NCBI GenBank assembly: GCA_022226955.1
Contig: CP092079.1
Span: 1,953,053-2,017,052 of the forward strand
Source of the DNA: Nitrospira sp.
Lineage (GTDB): Bacteria > Nitrospirota > Nitrospiria > Nitrospirales > Nitrospiraceae
Reading direction: 5' to 3'
DNA: 64,000 nucleotides
A model generated the notes under the pieces. That model searched no databases. It was not told the DNA's origin and worked only from the letters and a program-made list of their open reading frames with translations. The position numbers and the translations under genes were made by a program. Every line of letters begins with the position of its first letter. The stretch's first letter is position 1. This document shows positions 9,137 to 16,892 of this stretch, one piece after another.

Positions 9137-9511
9137 TTACAGTTTCACGACCTCCAGACTGACCTGGAGAAACCCGAGGCCGCGAATCTCATCGACGACG
9201 CCGACGAACCGTTCAAGCACCGTCACGCGATCCGCCCGCACGACGACCGGCGACTCTTTCGGATGCGGCTGTAACAACACGGGCAACCCACCCTCAGCGA
9301 CGGGGTGGTCATTCAAGAACAGACCTCCCTCTGCCGTCATGGTGACGACAATGGGCGCATCTTTCCGAGCGCTCGTCTCCTTGGCTTTAGCCAGATTGAC
9401 CGGCACCTGCCCCGTCGAGATGAACGTGGCCGTCGTGAGGACGATCACCAAGAGCACCAGCATCACGTCCACAAGCGGGATGACGTTGATCTGATTGACT
9501 TCATGATCCAT
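9137..9511 (-). CDS. exbD: Biopolymer transport protein ExbD
   Basis: A 124-residue ExbD/TolR protein with a short cytoplasmic N-terminus, a single transmembrane helix carrying the essential Asp (INVIPLVDVMLVLLVIVLTT, Asp at residue 15) and a periplasmic domain (VVVRADRVTVLERFVGVVDEIRGLGF). With ExbB it uses the proton gradient to energise TonB, and so the three TonB-dependent receptors of the island. Its start overlaps the end of exbB by 11 nt, so the two are translationally linked. Confidence 0.92.
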   Translation of the reverse strand: MDHEVNQINVIPLVDVMLVLLVIVLTTATFISTGQVPVNLAKAKETSARKDAPIVVTMTAEGGLFLNDHPVAEGGLPVLLQPHPKESPVVVRADRVTVLERFVGVVDEIRGLGFLQVSLEVVKL

Positions 9512-9926
9512 GCTGCGCCTTGTACTGCATCAGCAACTCCACCACGCGCCGGCGGAGGACATTGTTCATTACCACGCAGGGAATCGCCACGAGCAACCCG
9601 ACGGCCGTCGCCTTCAGCGCCAGACTCAGGCCAACCATGATGGAGCTGACGGCCAGCGTACCGGACGTGCCCATCGTATGAAAGGTGAGCATGATGCCCA
9701 GCACTGTCCCGAGCAGGCCGATGTAGGGCGCATTCGCCGCGATGGTGCCAATGATGACCAGCCGCTTCGTCAGCGCGATTTCATAGGTCTGGATCACTGA
9801 AAACTGCGCCGGGTCCACGTGGGCATAAAACCGCCATCGCTCAATCGCGACCAGCGAGGCCCAGAGCCCTAGCATCGCCAACAAGCCAATGACCCCGTAC
9901 TCCACTCCATACTTCAGTCCATCCAT
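9501..9926 (-). CDS. exbB: Biopolymer transport protein ExbB (MotA/TolQ/ExbB proton channel)
   Basis: A 141-residue MotA/TolQ/ExbB family protein. It has an N-terminal helix (YGVIGLLAMLGLWASLVAIERW), then the signature region APYIGLLGTVLGIMLTFHTMG with ALKATAVGLLVAIPCVVMNN and three transmembrane helices in all. This is the short ExbB form without the long cytoplasmic loop of E. coli ExbB. ATG at 9926 is chosen because AAGGAGG lies about 11 nt upstream and the family N-terminus begins there; the open frame reaches 10019. A copy of the bipartite island element lies about 80-110 nt upstream. Confidence 0.88.
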   Translation of the reverse strand: MDGLKYGVEYGVIGLLAMLGLWASLVAIERWRFYAHVDPAQFSVIQTYEIALTKRLVIIGTIAANAPYIGLLGTVLGIMLTFHTMGTSGTLAVSSIMVGLSLALKATAVGLLVAIPCVVMNNVLRRRVVELLMQYKAQHGS

Positions 9927-10005
9927 TCCGCCGCCGTCCTCCTTCTCGATTCGTCGCGCCTTCGGCACATTCCCCATCGCGCAGGCTACGAGGTCCAATA
10001 GAATT

Positions 10006-10035
10006 CGTCTACCGCTCACTGCTCACGGATACTAC
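10006..10035. promoter_or_regulatory. Bipartite island element, full copy (upstream of exbBD)
   Basis: CGTCTACCG at 10006-10014, a 7-nt spacer, then CTCACGGATACTAC at 10022-10035. The same two halves with the same 7-nt spacer recur at 14615 and, more diverged, at 16893. It lies upstream of exbB on the minus strand and downstream of smbP. It is either an operator, a promoter-proximal element or a dispersed repeat; position favours regulation. It matches no binding site I can name. Confidence 0.5.
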
Positions 10036-10090
10036 AACTCAGCGTATGTATGATCGACTCGTACGGGCTTGCGTCGGCGAGGATGGGACG

Positions 10091-10120
10091 CAGAGAGGCG
10101 GCGATTTCGCCGTCTCTCTG
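10091..10120 (-). terminator. Hairpin downstream of smbP
   Basis: CAGAGAGGCGGCG at 10091-10103 pairs with CGCCGTCTCTCTG at 10108-10120, giving a 13-bp stem with one mismatch and a 4-nt loop, 16 nt after the smbP stop on the minus strand. There is no following T-run, so it is at best a weak intrinsic terminator or a 3'-end stabiliser. Confidence 0.5.
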
Positions 10121-10136
10121 CTGAACGGGCTGGCGC

Positions 10137-10439
10137 TTACTTGCTCTTCTTGGCTTTTTTGCCCGACTTCTCTGCCTGCTCGGCATGCGCCAACGATTCT
10201 TCCGCATGCTTCACGGCTTCCTTGGCATGCTCCAACGCTTCTTTCGCGTGCGTATCGACACTGCTCTTGACCGCTTCTTCCAGATGCGCAATCGCTTCCT
10301 TCGTGTGCGCCACACCTTCCTTCGCATGCGCAATCGTTTCTTTCACATGGCTATTACCAGCCAGCGCGGCACTCGTCAGGCCGACGGCGAGAAGACCGCA
10401 CACCGCCACCATGGCAATCCCGTACTGAATCCGATTCAT
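10137..10439 (-). CDS. smbP: Small periplasmic metal-binding protein, SmbP family
   Basis: A 100-residue protein with a signal peptide (residues 1-27, ending SAALAG), then an almost pure helix made of heptad-like repeats with His at regular spacing: AHAKEGVAHTKEAIAHLEEA, HAKEALEHAKEAVKHAEES, ending in a Lys-rich tail (KSGKKAKKSK). This is the pattern of SmbP, first described in Nitrosomonas europaea as a periplasmic protein that binds copper and other divalent metals through these His residues. AAGGAGG lies 4 nt before the ATG. It stands alone between exbBD and the amidohydrolase and supports a copper or metal-handling role for the island. Confidence 0.82.
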   Translation of the reverse strand: MNRIQYGIAMVAVCGLLAVGLTSAALAGNSHVKETIAHAKEGVAHTKEAIAHLEEAVKSSVDTHAKEALEHAKEAVKHAEESLAHAEQAEKSGKKAKKSK

Positions 10440-10505
10440 ACATCCTCCTTGTAATTAGGTGAACTGTGCAGGGACACGCGACTATATACGATACCGAGGG
10501 ATCGG

Positions 10506-11894
10506 TCACGGCTTCCCTTGAAGTACGACTCCCTGCTTCATCCGGAACGTCAGCTCCGTAACCGCCTCAAATCGTTCGATGGGACTCTCCTTCAGCACGA
10601 GAAAACTGGCTTCGTAGCCTTCCTGCAGACGGCCGATGCGGCGATTGGGGAATATCGCCTGCGGCGTCTGCTCGCACCAGAGCTTCAACAAGGTTCGATT
10701 GTCGAAGATACCGAGTGCATGCAGATGCGCCACTTCGGCTAGCGAGGTGGCGGCATGATCGCTGCCAACGGCAAGCGTCACGCCATGCCGGTGAAGCAAT
10801 CGCAGATTCTTGGCTTGGATCTCCTGGGCCAGCGGCCAGAGAGCCGGATCTATTGAAAAACGATGGGATGGGACAGCCTGACCCGCATGTCCCGACTCCG
10901 GCCGAGATGGTTCCGCCTCATGATGGCCATGTCCTCCAGCTTGCGGTTGCATCGCGACCGTCGTCGTCACCACCGTCACACCGGCGCGTGCGGCCTGCCT
11001 CGCATCCTCATCGGTCAGCAGCAACTGCGGCACCTCCTCACTCGCTCCGAGCAACCAGCCCGGCACATGCGCGAGTTCATCGACGCCCGCAGCCACCGCC
11101 ACACGAAAATCCTCCGCCGTCTCGACATGCGCCGTCACCCGCAAACCCTCGCGATGCGCGCGCGTCACAATCGCGGGCAGCACGGCCGGATCGAGGCCCT
11201 TCCTGCCTGCCGCGCCATCGACGCGAGACGGCCGAGTTGTCTCTTCTGAATGCGCGAGATACACTTTCAAAAAATCAGGCTTCCCCGCCAGAATCCCGGC
11301 CCATTGGCGTTGCAGATCGGCCTCGCGATCGATCACAATATAACCGCGATCTTGAAACCATCCCATCGGCACGTCGCCGATAACGGCGCGATAGCGTACG
11401 TCTCGCAAAACCTGCTCATACAATGGCATCGGATGGCCGCCGGACGAGGTCAATCCGGCGTTGGCAAAGGCCACATCGATGCTGGTCGGCTGGTTGATCC
11501 GTCCGGCGATCTGCGCGGTGAAATCCCGAATGCTATTGGGATTTTTCACGTAGAACACGCCGTCATGGAGATACCTGGCCACGACCTCGTCCAGATTCCA
11601 AGGCCCTTCGACGTTGTGGTTATGGGCTTCGCCGAACGGCGGGACGACGAAACCGCCATTCAGATCGACTTGTTCATCGATGATTGCAGGCTTCTCCCGA
11701 GTCAGCCGCCCCTCAACCGTATAGAAGGTCGCGGGCTGAAACGTCTGTCCATCGAACCACTGGCCATTGATGAATGCATACCGTTTCAACGGAGCCACGC
11801 CCACCTGGCCGCCGCTTGACCCTCCCTGCGCGAAGACGCCCGCGCTGAACGTCAAAACAACCGCCATCGCCACGTTGACGGCTCGTGTCATCAT
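10506..11894 (-). CDS. Secreted amidohydrolase-family metal-dependent hydrolase
   Basis: About 462 residues with a signal peptide (AMAVVLTFSAGVFAQ). Amidohydrolase metal motifs are GEAHNHN near the N-terminus (HxH), a central His region (LKVYLAHSEE, RVTAHVETAED), VDELAHVPG and a late GSDHAA supplying the Asp. This indicates a periplasmic imidazolonepropionase-like hydrolase of the amidohydrolase superfamily; the substrate is unknown. The start is uncertain: ATG at 11894 was chosen, while in-frame GTG codons at 11906 and 11903 sit closer to GGGAGGG. It follows the TBDR2 stop at once and is probably co-transcribed with it. Confidence 0.8.
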   Translation of the reverse strand: MMTRAVNVAMAVVLTFSAGVFAQGGSSGGQVGVAPLKRYAFINGQWFDGQTFQPATFYTVEGRLTREKPAIIDEQVDLNGGFVVPPFGEAHNHNVEGPWNLDEVVARYLHDGVFYVKNPNSIRDFTAQIAGRINQPTSIDVAFANAGLTSSGGHPMPLYEQVLRDVRYRAVIGDVPMGWFQDRGYIVIDREADLQRQWAGILAGKPDFLKVYLAHSEETTRPSRVDGAAGRKGLDPAVLPAIVTRAHREGLRVTAHVETAEDFRVAVAAGVDELAHVPGWLLGASEEVPQLLLTDEDARQAARAGVTVVTTTVAMQPQAGGHGHHEAEPSRPESGHAGQAVPSHRFSIDPALWPLAQEIQAKNLRLLHRHGVTLAVGSDHAATSLAEVAHLHALGIFDNRTLLKLWCEQTPQAIFPNRRIGRLQEGYEASFLVLKESPIERFEAVTELTFRMKQGVVLQGKP

Positions 11895-11931
11895 CGGCGC
11901 CACCACATATCCATATCGTCCCTCCCCTTCA

Positions 11932-14190
11932 TCAGAATTTGTACTCGATGCCCCCATACGCGCTGATGCCTTGCGCGGAATTGGCGAAACGGTTGAGCGA
12001 GTCGTTCACCACGACCGACCCAGCATAGGTCTTGTTCGTGAGATTGCGCCCTTCCGCGTAGAGTGTGAGCCGGTCTGTCATATTCCAACCCGACTTCATA
12101 TTGAGCACGACATAGGACGGGTTCTTTACGGTGTTCAGATAATCGACATAAAATCCAGACATCGACCATTCCACATTCGGCGCGACCCACCAGGCCGCCG
12201 GATGATCGTAGCGGACTTCGAGGTTCAGATTGTGCTCCGGCGCTCCCGCCACCGTGTTGCCGTCTTTCGCAATCAGCGTCCCGGCGCCATACACATCGTC
12301 CGTGAATTTGAAACGCGACCAGGTGTACGCCACCCGAGTTTGCACGCTGTCGTCCTTTCCACCCGCGCCTTGCGCGAACAATCCCTTTGTCAGCACCATC
12401 GCGCCTCCGGCTTCGACACCGGTGTGCCGCGTGCCCTGAGCGTTTTGGAACGTGCTTTGATTATTGATGTTCGACGCGAGAATCTCTTTCTGCATTTCCA
12501 GATCGTAGACCGTCACATCCCAGGAGTAACGCCGATCCGCCGAGGTACCCCGATGCCCCAACTCAAACTGCCAGGCGCGCTGCGCGTCGAGATCGAGGAA
12601 TCCCCTGTTGGCGCTTCCGTTCGCATTCACCGAGGAAAGCAGCTCGACGTTCAGCGGCGCTTCATACGACCGGCTGGCGTTGCCATACAGCTGCGACGTC
12701 GGCGTGGTGCGATAGACGAAGCCGAGCTTCGGATTAAGCGCGTCGAAATGCCGCAGCGGCCGTTGCGCGGTCGTCGGCGTGGAGCCAATCGACGGATCGA
12801 ACGGATTGCCCGCCGGTCCGTAGTTCTGAATCGTGGCCTCGCGGGCGCTCCGATCCCACCGGCCACCAATCACGACCGTCACATCCTTGGCCACATCGAG
12901 CGCATCTTCGGCGTAGACGCCAATGTACGTCGACTTGGCCCGGTACTCCTGCGCCAAGGCGCCAGCCGTCCCGTTGATATTCACATTGCGCGTTTGCTTC
13001 TGGTTGCCATAGCGCGGCTGCAGACCGGCGGTGAACGAATGATTCATGCCGAACAACTGATTGGTATTCACGTAGCGGATCTCACCGCCCACGTTCTGGG
13101 TGCTCTGCCGAAGCGTCTGGAAGATCGGATGATCGACATACTGGTTCGAGACGTAGGGAATGATCTCGACCACTTGGTTGATCGCGAATTCGTTATGATA
13201 GGCCACGCCCAGGCGCTGCAAGTTGTAGTACCGCCCCCACTGGCACGTCTGATTGTCCGTCACGCAGGCAAAGAATCCCGGCACAGGGAAGGGCGTTTGT
13301 CCGCCGGCCTGCCGCCGGTTCTGGAATAACTGCTGGTTGGTCAACGCACCGGGGATCGCTTCGGATACGACCGATTGGAGAAAGTAGGCGCGAATTTCCT
13401 GATGAGTCCCGAGTTGCAATCCCACATTGGCATTGATGCGTTCCCTGGCCTGCTGGCTGTGATCCTGAAATCCGTCCTGCCGGTTGCCGGAGACGCTGAT
13501 GTAATAGTCGGCCGTAGCGTTCATGCCGCCGATTTTGAACGGCTCTGTGACTTTCCCGCTGGAGACCTGGCCGCTCACCATGCCGAAACTGCCTGCCATC
13601 ATGCGCATTTGCAAAATAGAGGCGCTGTAGCCCGTTCGCGGCACAAAATTAATCGCGCCACCGATCGAGTTAGCCCCGTACCGGAGCGCATTGGCGCCTT
13701 TGTAGACTTCGATGCGCTCATAGGCCAGCAGATCGATGGACTCGAAATCTGAGAATCCATCGGCATCGCCGAAGAAAATGCCGTTGATGAGAATGTTGAT
13801 CCCGCGATGATGGAAATTGTTCCGCAGCGAGGTCCCGCGAATTTGGAATTGTCCCTCGTCGGCGCCGAAGCGGGATTGAAACCGCACGCCTGGCGCAAAC
13901 TGCAATACGTCCGTCAGATTCATCGCGCGGGATTCCGTAATCTGCTTTTCCTCGATGAGGATGTTGCTCCCCGGACGTCTGGCCAGCGCCTGCTTGACCG
14001 ATTCCACATTCTCAATCCGCTGCCCCTCAACCTGGATCGGCGCCATCTCCAACACCGGCGTTTCTTCTTCCTTCACGACAGGTTCTTGCGCTCGTGATTC
14101 CGACCATCCCACTCCAACCACCAGCACACTCACAACACTCATCGTCACTGCCAGCCGGCACAACTCCGGCCAGCCACATCGCGTAGCCAT
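11932..14190 (-). CDS. TonB-dependent receptor (TBDR2), FecA-like
   Basis: 752 residues: a signal peptide ending ESRAQ, a TonB-box-like MAPIQVEGQ, a plug domain (NLTDVLQFAPGVRFQSRFGADE, FQIRGTSLRNNFHHRGINIL, IEVYKGANALRYGANSIGGAINFV) and a barrel that ends in aromatic Phe (AYGGIEYKF). ATG at 14190 has AAGGAG 10 nt upstream. It follows CruR-like uORF copy b by 43 nt and is followed by the amidohydrolase. It would import a metal chelate using TonB-ExbBD energy; the ligand cannot be read from sequence. Confidence 0.92.
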   Translation of the reverse strand: MATRCGWPELCRLAVTMSVVSVLVVGVGWSESRAQEPVVKEEETPVLEMAPIQVEGQRIENVESVKQALARRPGSNILIEEKQITESRAMNLTDVLQFAPGVRFQSRFGADEGQFQIRGTSLRNNFHHRGINILINGIFFGDADGFSDFESIDLLAYERIEVYKGANALRYGANSIGGAINFVPRTGYSASILQMRMMAGSFGMVSGQVSSGKVTEPFKIGGMNATADYYISVSGNRQDGFQDHSQQARERINANVGLQLGTHQEIRAYFLQSVVSEAIPGALTNQQLFQNRRQAGGQTPFPVPGFFACVTDNQTCQWGRYYNLQRLGVAYHNEFAINQVVEIIPYVSNQYVDHPIFQTLRQSTQNVGGEIRYVNTNQLFGMNHSFTAGLQPRYGNQKQTRNVNINGTAGALAQEYRAKSTYIGVYAEDALDVAKDVTVVIGGRWDRSAREATIQNYGPAGNPFDPSIGSTPTTAQRPLRHFDALNPKLGFVYRTTPTSQLYGNASRSYEAPLNVELLSSVNANGSANRGFLDLDAQRAWQFELGHRGTSADRRYSWDVTVYDLEMQKEILASNINNQSTFQNAQGTRHTGVEAGGAMVLTKGLFAQGAGGKDDSVQTRVAYTWSRFKFTDDVYGAGTLIAKDGNTVAGAPEHNLNLEVRYDHPAAWWVAPNVEWSMSGFYVDYLNTVKNPSYVVLNMKSGWNMTDRLTLYAEGRNLTNKTYAGSVVVNDSLNRFANSAQGISAYGGIEYKF

Positions 14191-14233
14191 GGTTCCGTAC
14201 TCCTTCAAAAATCGTTGTAGAAAGCGGGGATTC

Positions 14234-14554
14234 TTACGAGAGCGTGGCCAGGGGCGGGGCCCGCGAAGCAACGAATACGAGAGGAGTTTCTCGACACGTG
14301 ATGACGATTAGAGCGGTCAGCGCAATGAAGAGGAACGCATGCACACTCGCTGGAGGCGAAGAGACCATCGCAACCGGCGAAATATTCTGGCAGTCGCCTC
14401 CGCAGAACAGCTCAAGTCGATCGCGTTCGCCTGAGTCGTGCTCCGATTGCTGCAGAGCCGCCCCCTCATGCGAACAGACCGCCGCCTGGCCTGCCAGGAA
14501 GGCATATAGCAAGGCAAGCAACACAACACCGGTCGAGGAGAGTTTTCTGCTCAC
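14234..14554 (-). CDS. Small Cys/His membrane protein ending RAPP, CruR-like putative metal-sensing uORF (copy b)
   Basis: A 106-residue protein with an N-terminal hydrophobic segment (VVLLALLYAFLAGQAAVC), CSHEG, Cys51-x3-Cys55 (FCGGDC), a second hydrophobic stretch and RAPP at 98-101, five residues before the end. GTG at 14554 has GGAAG 7 nt upstream. It precedes TBDR2 by 43 nt on the same strand, and a full copy of the bipartite element lies 60 nt upstream. The combination of Cys pair, exported N-terminus and near-terminal RAPP matches Bordetella CruR, which arrests translation and gates the downstream TBDR in response to copper. Confidence 0.7.
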   Translation of the reverse strand: MSRKLSSTGVVLLALLYAFLAGQAAVCSHEGAALQQSEHDSGERDRLELFCGGDCQNISPVAMVSSPPASVHAFLFIALTALIVITCRETPLVFVASRAPPLATLS

Positions 14555-14614
14555 GCCATCGCTTCCATGTCACACAGAGAAAAAGAACCGCACTGTATGG
14601 CGCTCACCGAAACC

Positions 14615-14644
14615 CGTCTACCGATGAATACTCACGGATACTAC
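14615..14644. promoter_or_regulatory. Bipartite island element, full copy (upstream of uORF b and TBDR2)
   Basis: CGTCTACCG at 14615-14623, 7 nt, then CTCACGGATACTAC at 14631-14644; both halves and the spacing are identical to 10006-10035. It lies 60 nt upstream of uORF copy b on the minus strand. Confidence 0.5.
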
Positions 14645-14666
14645 AGCGACCATCTTCTCGGTCTTA

Positions 14667-14689
14667 GGGGAAGGGGGAAGGGGAAAGGG
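14667..14689 (+). other. Potential G-quadruplex tract
   Basis: Four G-runs of 4, 5, 4 and 3 separated by AA, AA and AAA on the plus strand, within a longer GA-rich tract (14667-14697). It lies in the intergenic stretch between the P460-like gene and uORF copy b. Short loops make this a strong canonical G-quadruplex pattern; any biological effect is unproven. Confidence 0.4.
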
Positions 14690-14789
14690 AAGGAAACGCA
14701 CGGCACAGACCCCCTCTGTCGAGGCTCTCTGCCGGATCAGTCTAGCCCCTCCCGAGCCCCGCCCTCATGCGGAGACCGTTACCCCAGAT

Positions 14790-15299
14790 TCAGGCTGTGC
14801 CCGGCAACCGACGAAGACCCCAGGAGGCCGCGCCGTTCGAGAGTCCACCTCCCGACATTGAGTACGTCGCATACGCCCATCCTTCCTGCGAACGATGGCC
14901 CAGTCCCTGACAATCCAGGCTCGATACTTTCTCCATGACAAACACCGATCGCAATTGCCCCCCAGTCACAGGAGCAGCCGAGAAGGTTTCCACCACGAGC
15001 GCGGTCCCGACAGGGAACGTCTCGTCGTCAGTCACCGATGCCGCCCTCGGACAGACGGACAATCTCAAATAGCGCGCCCCCCCTGAGACATCCCCATTGG
15101 ACTCGACCGACGGCCAAGCTCGATAGCCCTGTGGCACCGGCACACCCGAGGCCTGCACCGCATTCGCCTGCCAGCGGGATAGCATCAACGCAATGGCCAG
15201 CAGCCGGACAATCACCACATTGAACCGAACGTCGCCGGCATTCTTCCTGGTCACAGCACTGACAAATGCGTCACGCGTCATTTCAAAACTATCCAGCAT
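14790..15299 (-). CDS. Secreted cytochrome P460-like fold protein, heme motif not visible
   Basis: 169 residues: an N-terminal hydrophobic export segment (about 27-45), then a P460-like pattern with VPVPQGYRAWPSV, a stretch ending RYLRLSVCPRA, TFPVGTALVVETF and GWAYATYSM. In the cytochrome P460 family this fold binds a c-type heme through a C-terminal CxxCH. Here the frame ends at GLRRLPGTA with no CxxCH, although an alternative frame past the stop reads FVGCRAQPE. This is either a heme-less relative or a gene with a damaged 3' end. GAGGTG lies 5 nt before the ATG. It is downstream of a small HTH gene and behind a strongly structured leader. Confidence 0.5.
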   Translation of the reverse strand: MLDSFEMTRDAFVSAVTRKNAGDVRFNVVIVRLLAIALMLSRWQANAVQASGVPVPQGYRAWPSVESNGDVSGGARYLRLSVCPRAASVTDDETFPVGTALVVETFSAAPVTGGQLRSVFVMEKVSSLDCQGLGHRSQEGWAYATYSMSGGGLSNGAASWGLRRLPGTA

Positions 15300-15326
15300 A
15301 AATCACCTCATCCTTTCCCCGAAGGG

Positions 15327-15396
15327 CCGGGAACTCGGTGGAGGCCATCCCCGAGTCCCCGGGCAAGTCTGGAAGAAGGGTGCGCAACCCCCAGAC
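15327..15396 (-). promoter_or_regulatory. Structured leader: two stem-loops upstream of the P460-like gene
   Basis: Arms 15327-15338 and 15351-15362 form a 12-bp stem (one G-U pair in the minus-strand RNA) around a 12-nt loop. GTCTGG at 15367-15372 pairs with CCAGAC at 15391-15396 around an inner GGGT/ACCC hairpin. Both fall between the HTH stop and the P460-like start, so they would be in the leader of the latter. No T-run follows either, so they look regulatory or stabilising rather than terminating. No known riboswitch class was recognised. Confidence 0.5.
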
Positions 15397-15423
15397 CCGA
15401 TGACTGCCAATACCCGTTAGGAA

Positions 15424-15654
15424 TTACCCTTTCCCGTTCCGTCCCCTGTCCCGCGCGGCATCCTGCGAGAGATCCTGGCCGCTGGACTCTGTGCCCTCGA
15501 TCAGGCCCGTCACCGACGTGCGAAAGACTCTCAGACTCCCTTGGCCGATCTTCGTCGCGCGCAAGCGGCCTTCCTCGATCCACCGATAGATCGTCCACTT
15601 ACTGACCCTGAGTAGCGCAGCCGCTTCGTGAACGCGCAACAACGGCGGTTCCAT
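15424..15654 (-). CDS. Small helix-turn-helix DNA-binding protein (excisionase/BldC-like, HTH_17)
   Basis: A 76-residue protein. The winged HTH core LLRVHEAAALLRVSKWTIYRWIEEGRL is followed by the wing KIGQGSLRVF, as in HTH_17/excisionase or MerR-like small regulators, and by a short polar tail. ATG at 15654 has GAGGAG upstream; the frame extends to 15681. A clear paralogue lies at 22888-23124. No integrase is nearby, so a transcription-factor role is likelier than phage excision. It probably regulates the downstream P460-like gene or the island. Confidence 0.8.
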   Translation of the reverse strand: MEPPLLRVHEAAALLRVSKWTIYRWIEEGRLRATKIGQGSLRVFRTSVTGLIEGTESSGQDLSQDAARDRGRNGKG

Positions 15655-15866
15655 CGTCTCCTCCTCACACAGCCTGGGCATGGCGGGGGAGCGCCCAACC
15701 CGCGCTCCCCCTGGTGAAATCTGCGCCGAAAGGTCTACGCAACGCAGATTTCAATTCCACCCGCATCGATTGGCGACCGCGCCGTCCGCTTCTCGAAATC
15801 CTCGTCGTCGCGACGTACAAAACCTTTCGCCACCAGCACGATTCCGCTCGCCTCATCGCCACCCTC

Positions 15867-16253
15867 CTACGAGTTCCCCTGCGGCGATCCGCCGCGATCC
15901 ACCCAGGCCTTGCACCCGATGCCTGAGGCCAGCGCTTGTTCAACCGATGCCGCAAGTTGCACCGGCGGCGCGCCATCCAACCGATACCGCACCAACACCG
16001 TGCCATGGTCGTTCAAAAACTCCACCTGCTGAACCACGGGATAGCGCCGCAATGCGCTTTCGACATCGACACGATGGTATTCACAAAAGCGTCCGCCGAT
16101 TTGCACGATCACCTGGCCGACTTCATTAACTTGCGGCGCGGCGTGATCGGAGAGCAGCGCCGCATCCGCAGCCTGTGCCTCCGTCATCAGACCGAGCGCA
16201 GCCGTCATCACCGCGAGTCCCAAAAACCCAATGCGACATCGAGATCGTCTCAT
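15867..16253 (-). CDS. Secreted HMA-like periplasmic protein with CxxH motif
   Basis: 128 residues: a signal peptide (ending MTEAQA at about 28), then a beta-alpha-beta pattern like a heavy-metal-associated domain: QVIVQIGGRFCEYHRVDVES, ALRRYPVVQQVEFLNDHGTVLVRYR and VEQALASGIGCKAWV. The position of the usual CxxC is held by Cys57-x2-His60. Possibly a periplasmic metal chaperone like MerP, but the match is weak and the ligand set unusual. ATG at 16253 is chosen for AAGGA 6 nt upstream; in-frame ATGs at 16268 and 16259 are alternatives. It lies 250 nt downstream of CruR-like uORF copy c. Confidence 0.6.
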   Translation of the reverse strand: MRRSRCRIGFLGLAVMTAALGLMTEAQAADAALLSDHAAPQVNEVGQVIVQIGGRFCEYHRVDVESALRRYPVVQQVEFLNDHGTVLVRYRLDGAPPVQLAASVEQALASGIGCKAWVDRGGSPQGNS

Positions 16254-16503
16254 CGCCATTCCTTCCATTGATTCAATCCCCCGCACAACGGTCACGTCTG
16301 CTGGCCACGGTCAAGAGGCCGGAGCGGAGACCACTGGTGGAGCCGCCTGCGCCCCGGTCGTTCCGAGAGTGGAGGCCACCGCTCTCAGACCAAAAAATTT
16401 CCGCCCTGTGAATATGGCGCTGGCCGAAACAGCTTCTGACGCTCCCGCCTCAACGGCGGAGGGTCAGGCACTCACAGAGACCGATGAATATGAACAGTGG
16501 CGA

Positions 16504-16848
16504 TTACGAGAGAAGAGACTGCGGGGGCGCGCGGGCACTGAGAAGAGGCGTGACAGCAGAGGAGATGAGGAGAGAAGACGGAGGCGCGATGGCCCAGGCG
16601 ACAGACCAAGCGGTAACGGCCGGCGGCTCGGCGATAAGTCCGCCGCCGGACAGCGCCTGGCAGGACCAAGCGCAGAGCGGAGCATGGGACGAGTCTTGCG
16701 TGTGATGCGCATGCCCTCCCGCATGCTCTTCCAGTGGCGCCGCATGCATGAACAGACAACCGGCCGCCAGCATCATCAGCGACAGATAGGCCACCACCGT
16801 CAGTCCGGCGGCCGCCCCAAACATCTGTGAGATACGACGAGTCTTCAT
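16504..16848 (-). CDS. Small Cys/His membrane protein ending RAPP, CruR-like putative metal-sensing uORF (copy c)
   Basis: A 114-residue protein with a hydrophobic export segment (about 11-31), a His-rich run (EEHAGGHAHHTQDSSHA), Cys59-x-Trp-x-Cys63 (LCAWSC), a second hydrophobic stretch and RAPP at 106-109, five residues from the end. ATG at 16848 is preferred over 16857 because GGAT lies upstream. Very similar in layout to copies d, f and g. It heads the HMA-like gene, with the diverged bipartite element about 45-75 nt upstream. A CruR-like copper-sensing arrest peptide is inferred. Confidence 0.7.
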   Translation of the reverse strand: MKTRRISQMFGAAAGLTVVAYLSLMMLAAGCLFMHAAPLEEHAGGHAHHTQDSSHAPLCAWSCQALSGGGLIAEPPAVTAWSVAWAIAPPSSLLISSAVTPLLSARAPPQSLLS

Positions 16849-16892
16849 ACGAATCATCCGTTGACGCTCGTTCTACAGGTCATCGACAAAAC

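Noticed and set aside
11767-13329. Long plus-strand open frame of 520 codons opposite TBDR2
   Set aside because: Antisense to a convincing TonB-dependent receptor. Its translation is rich in Arg and His with no domain, as expected of a GC-rich shadow frame.
14567-14938. Plus-strand open frame of 123 codons in the intergenic region before uORF b
   Set aside because: Low-complexity Pro/Ser/Arg translation across the G-rich tract and the 3' end of the P460-like gene; no start signal.
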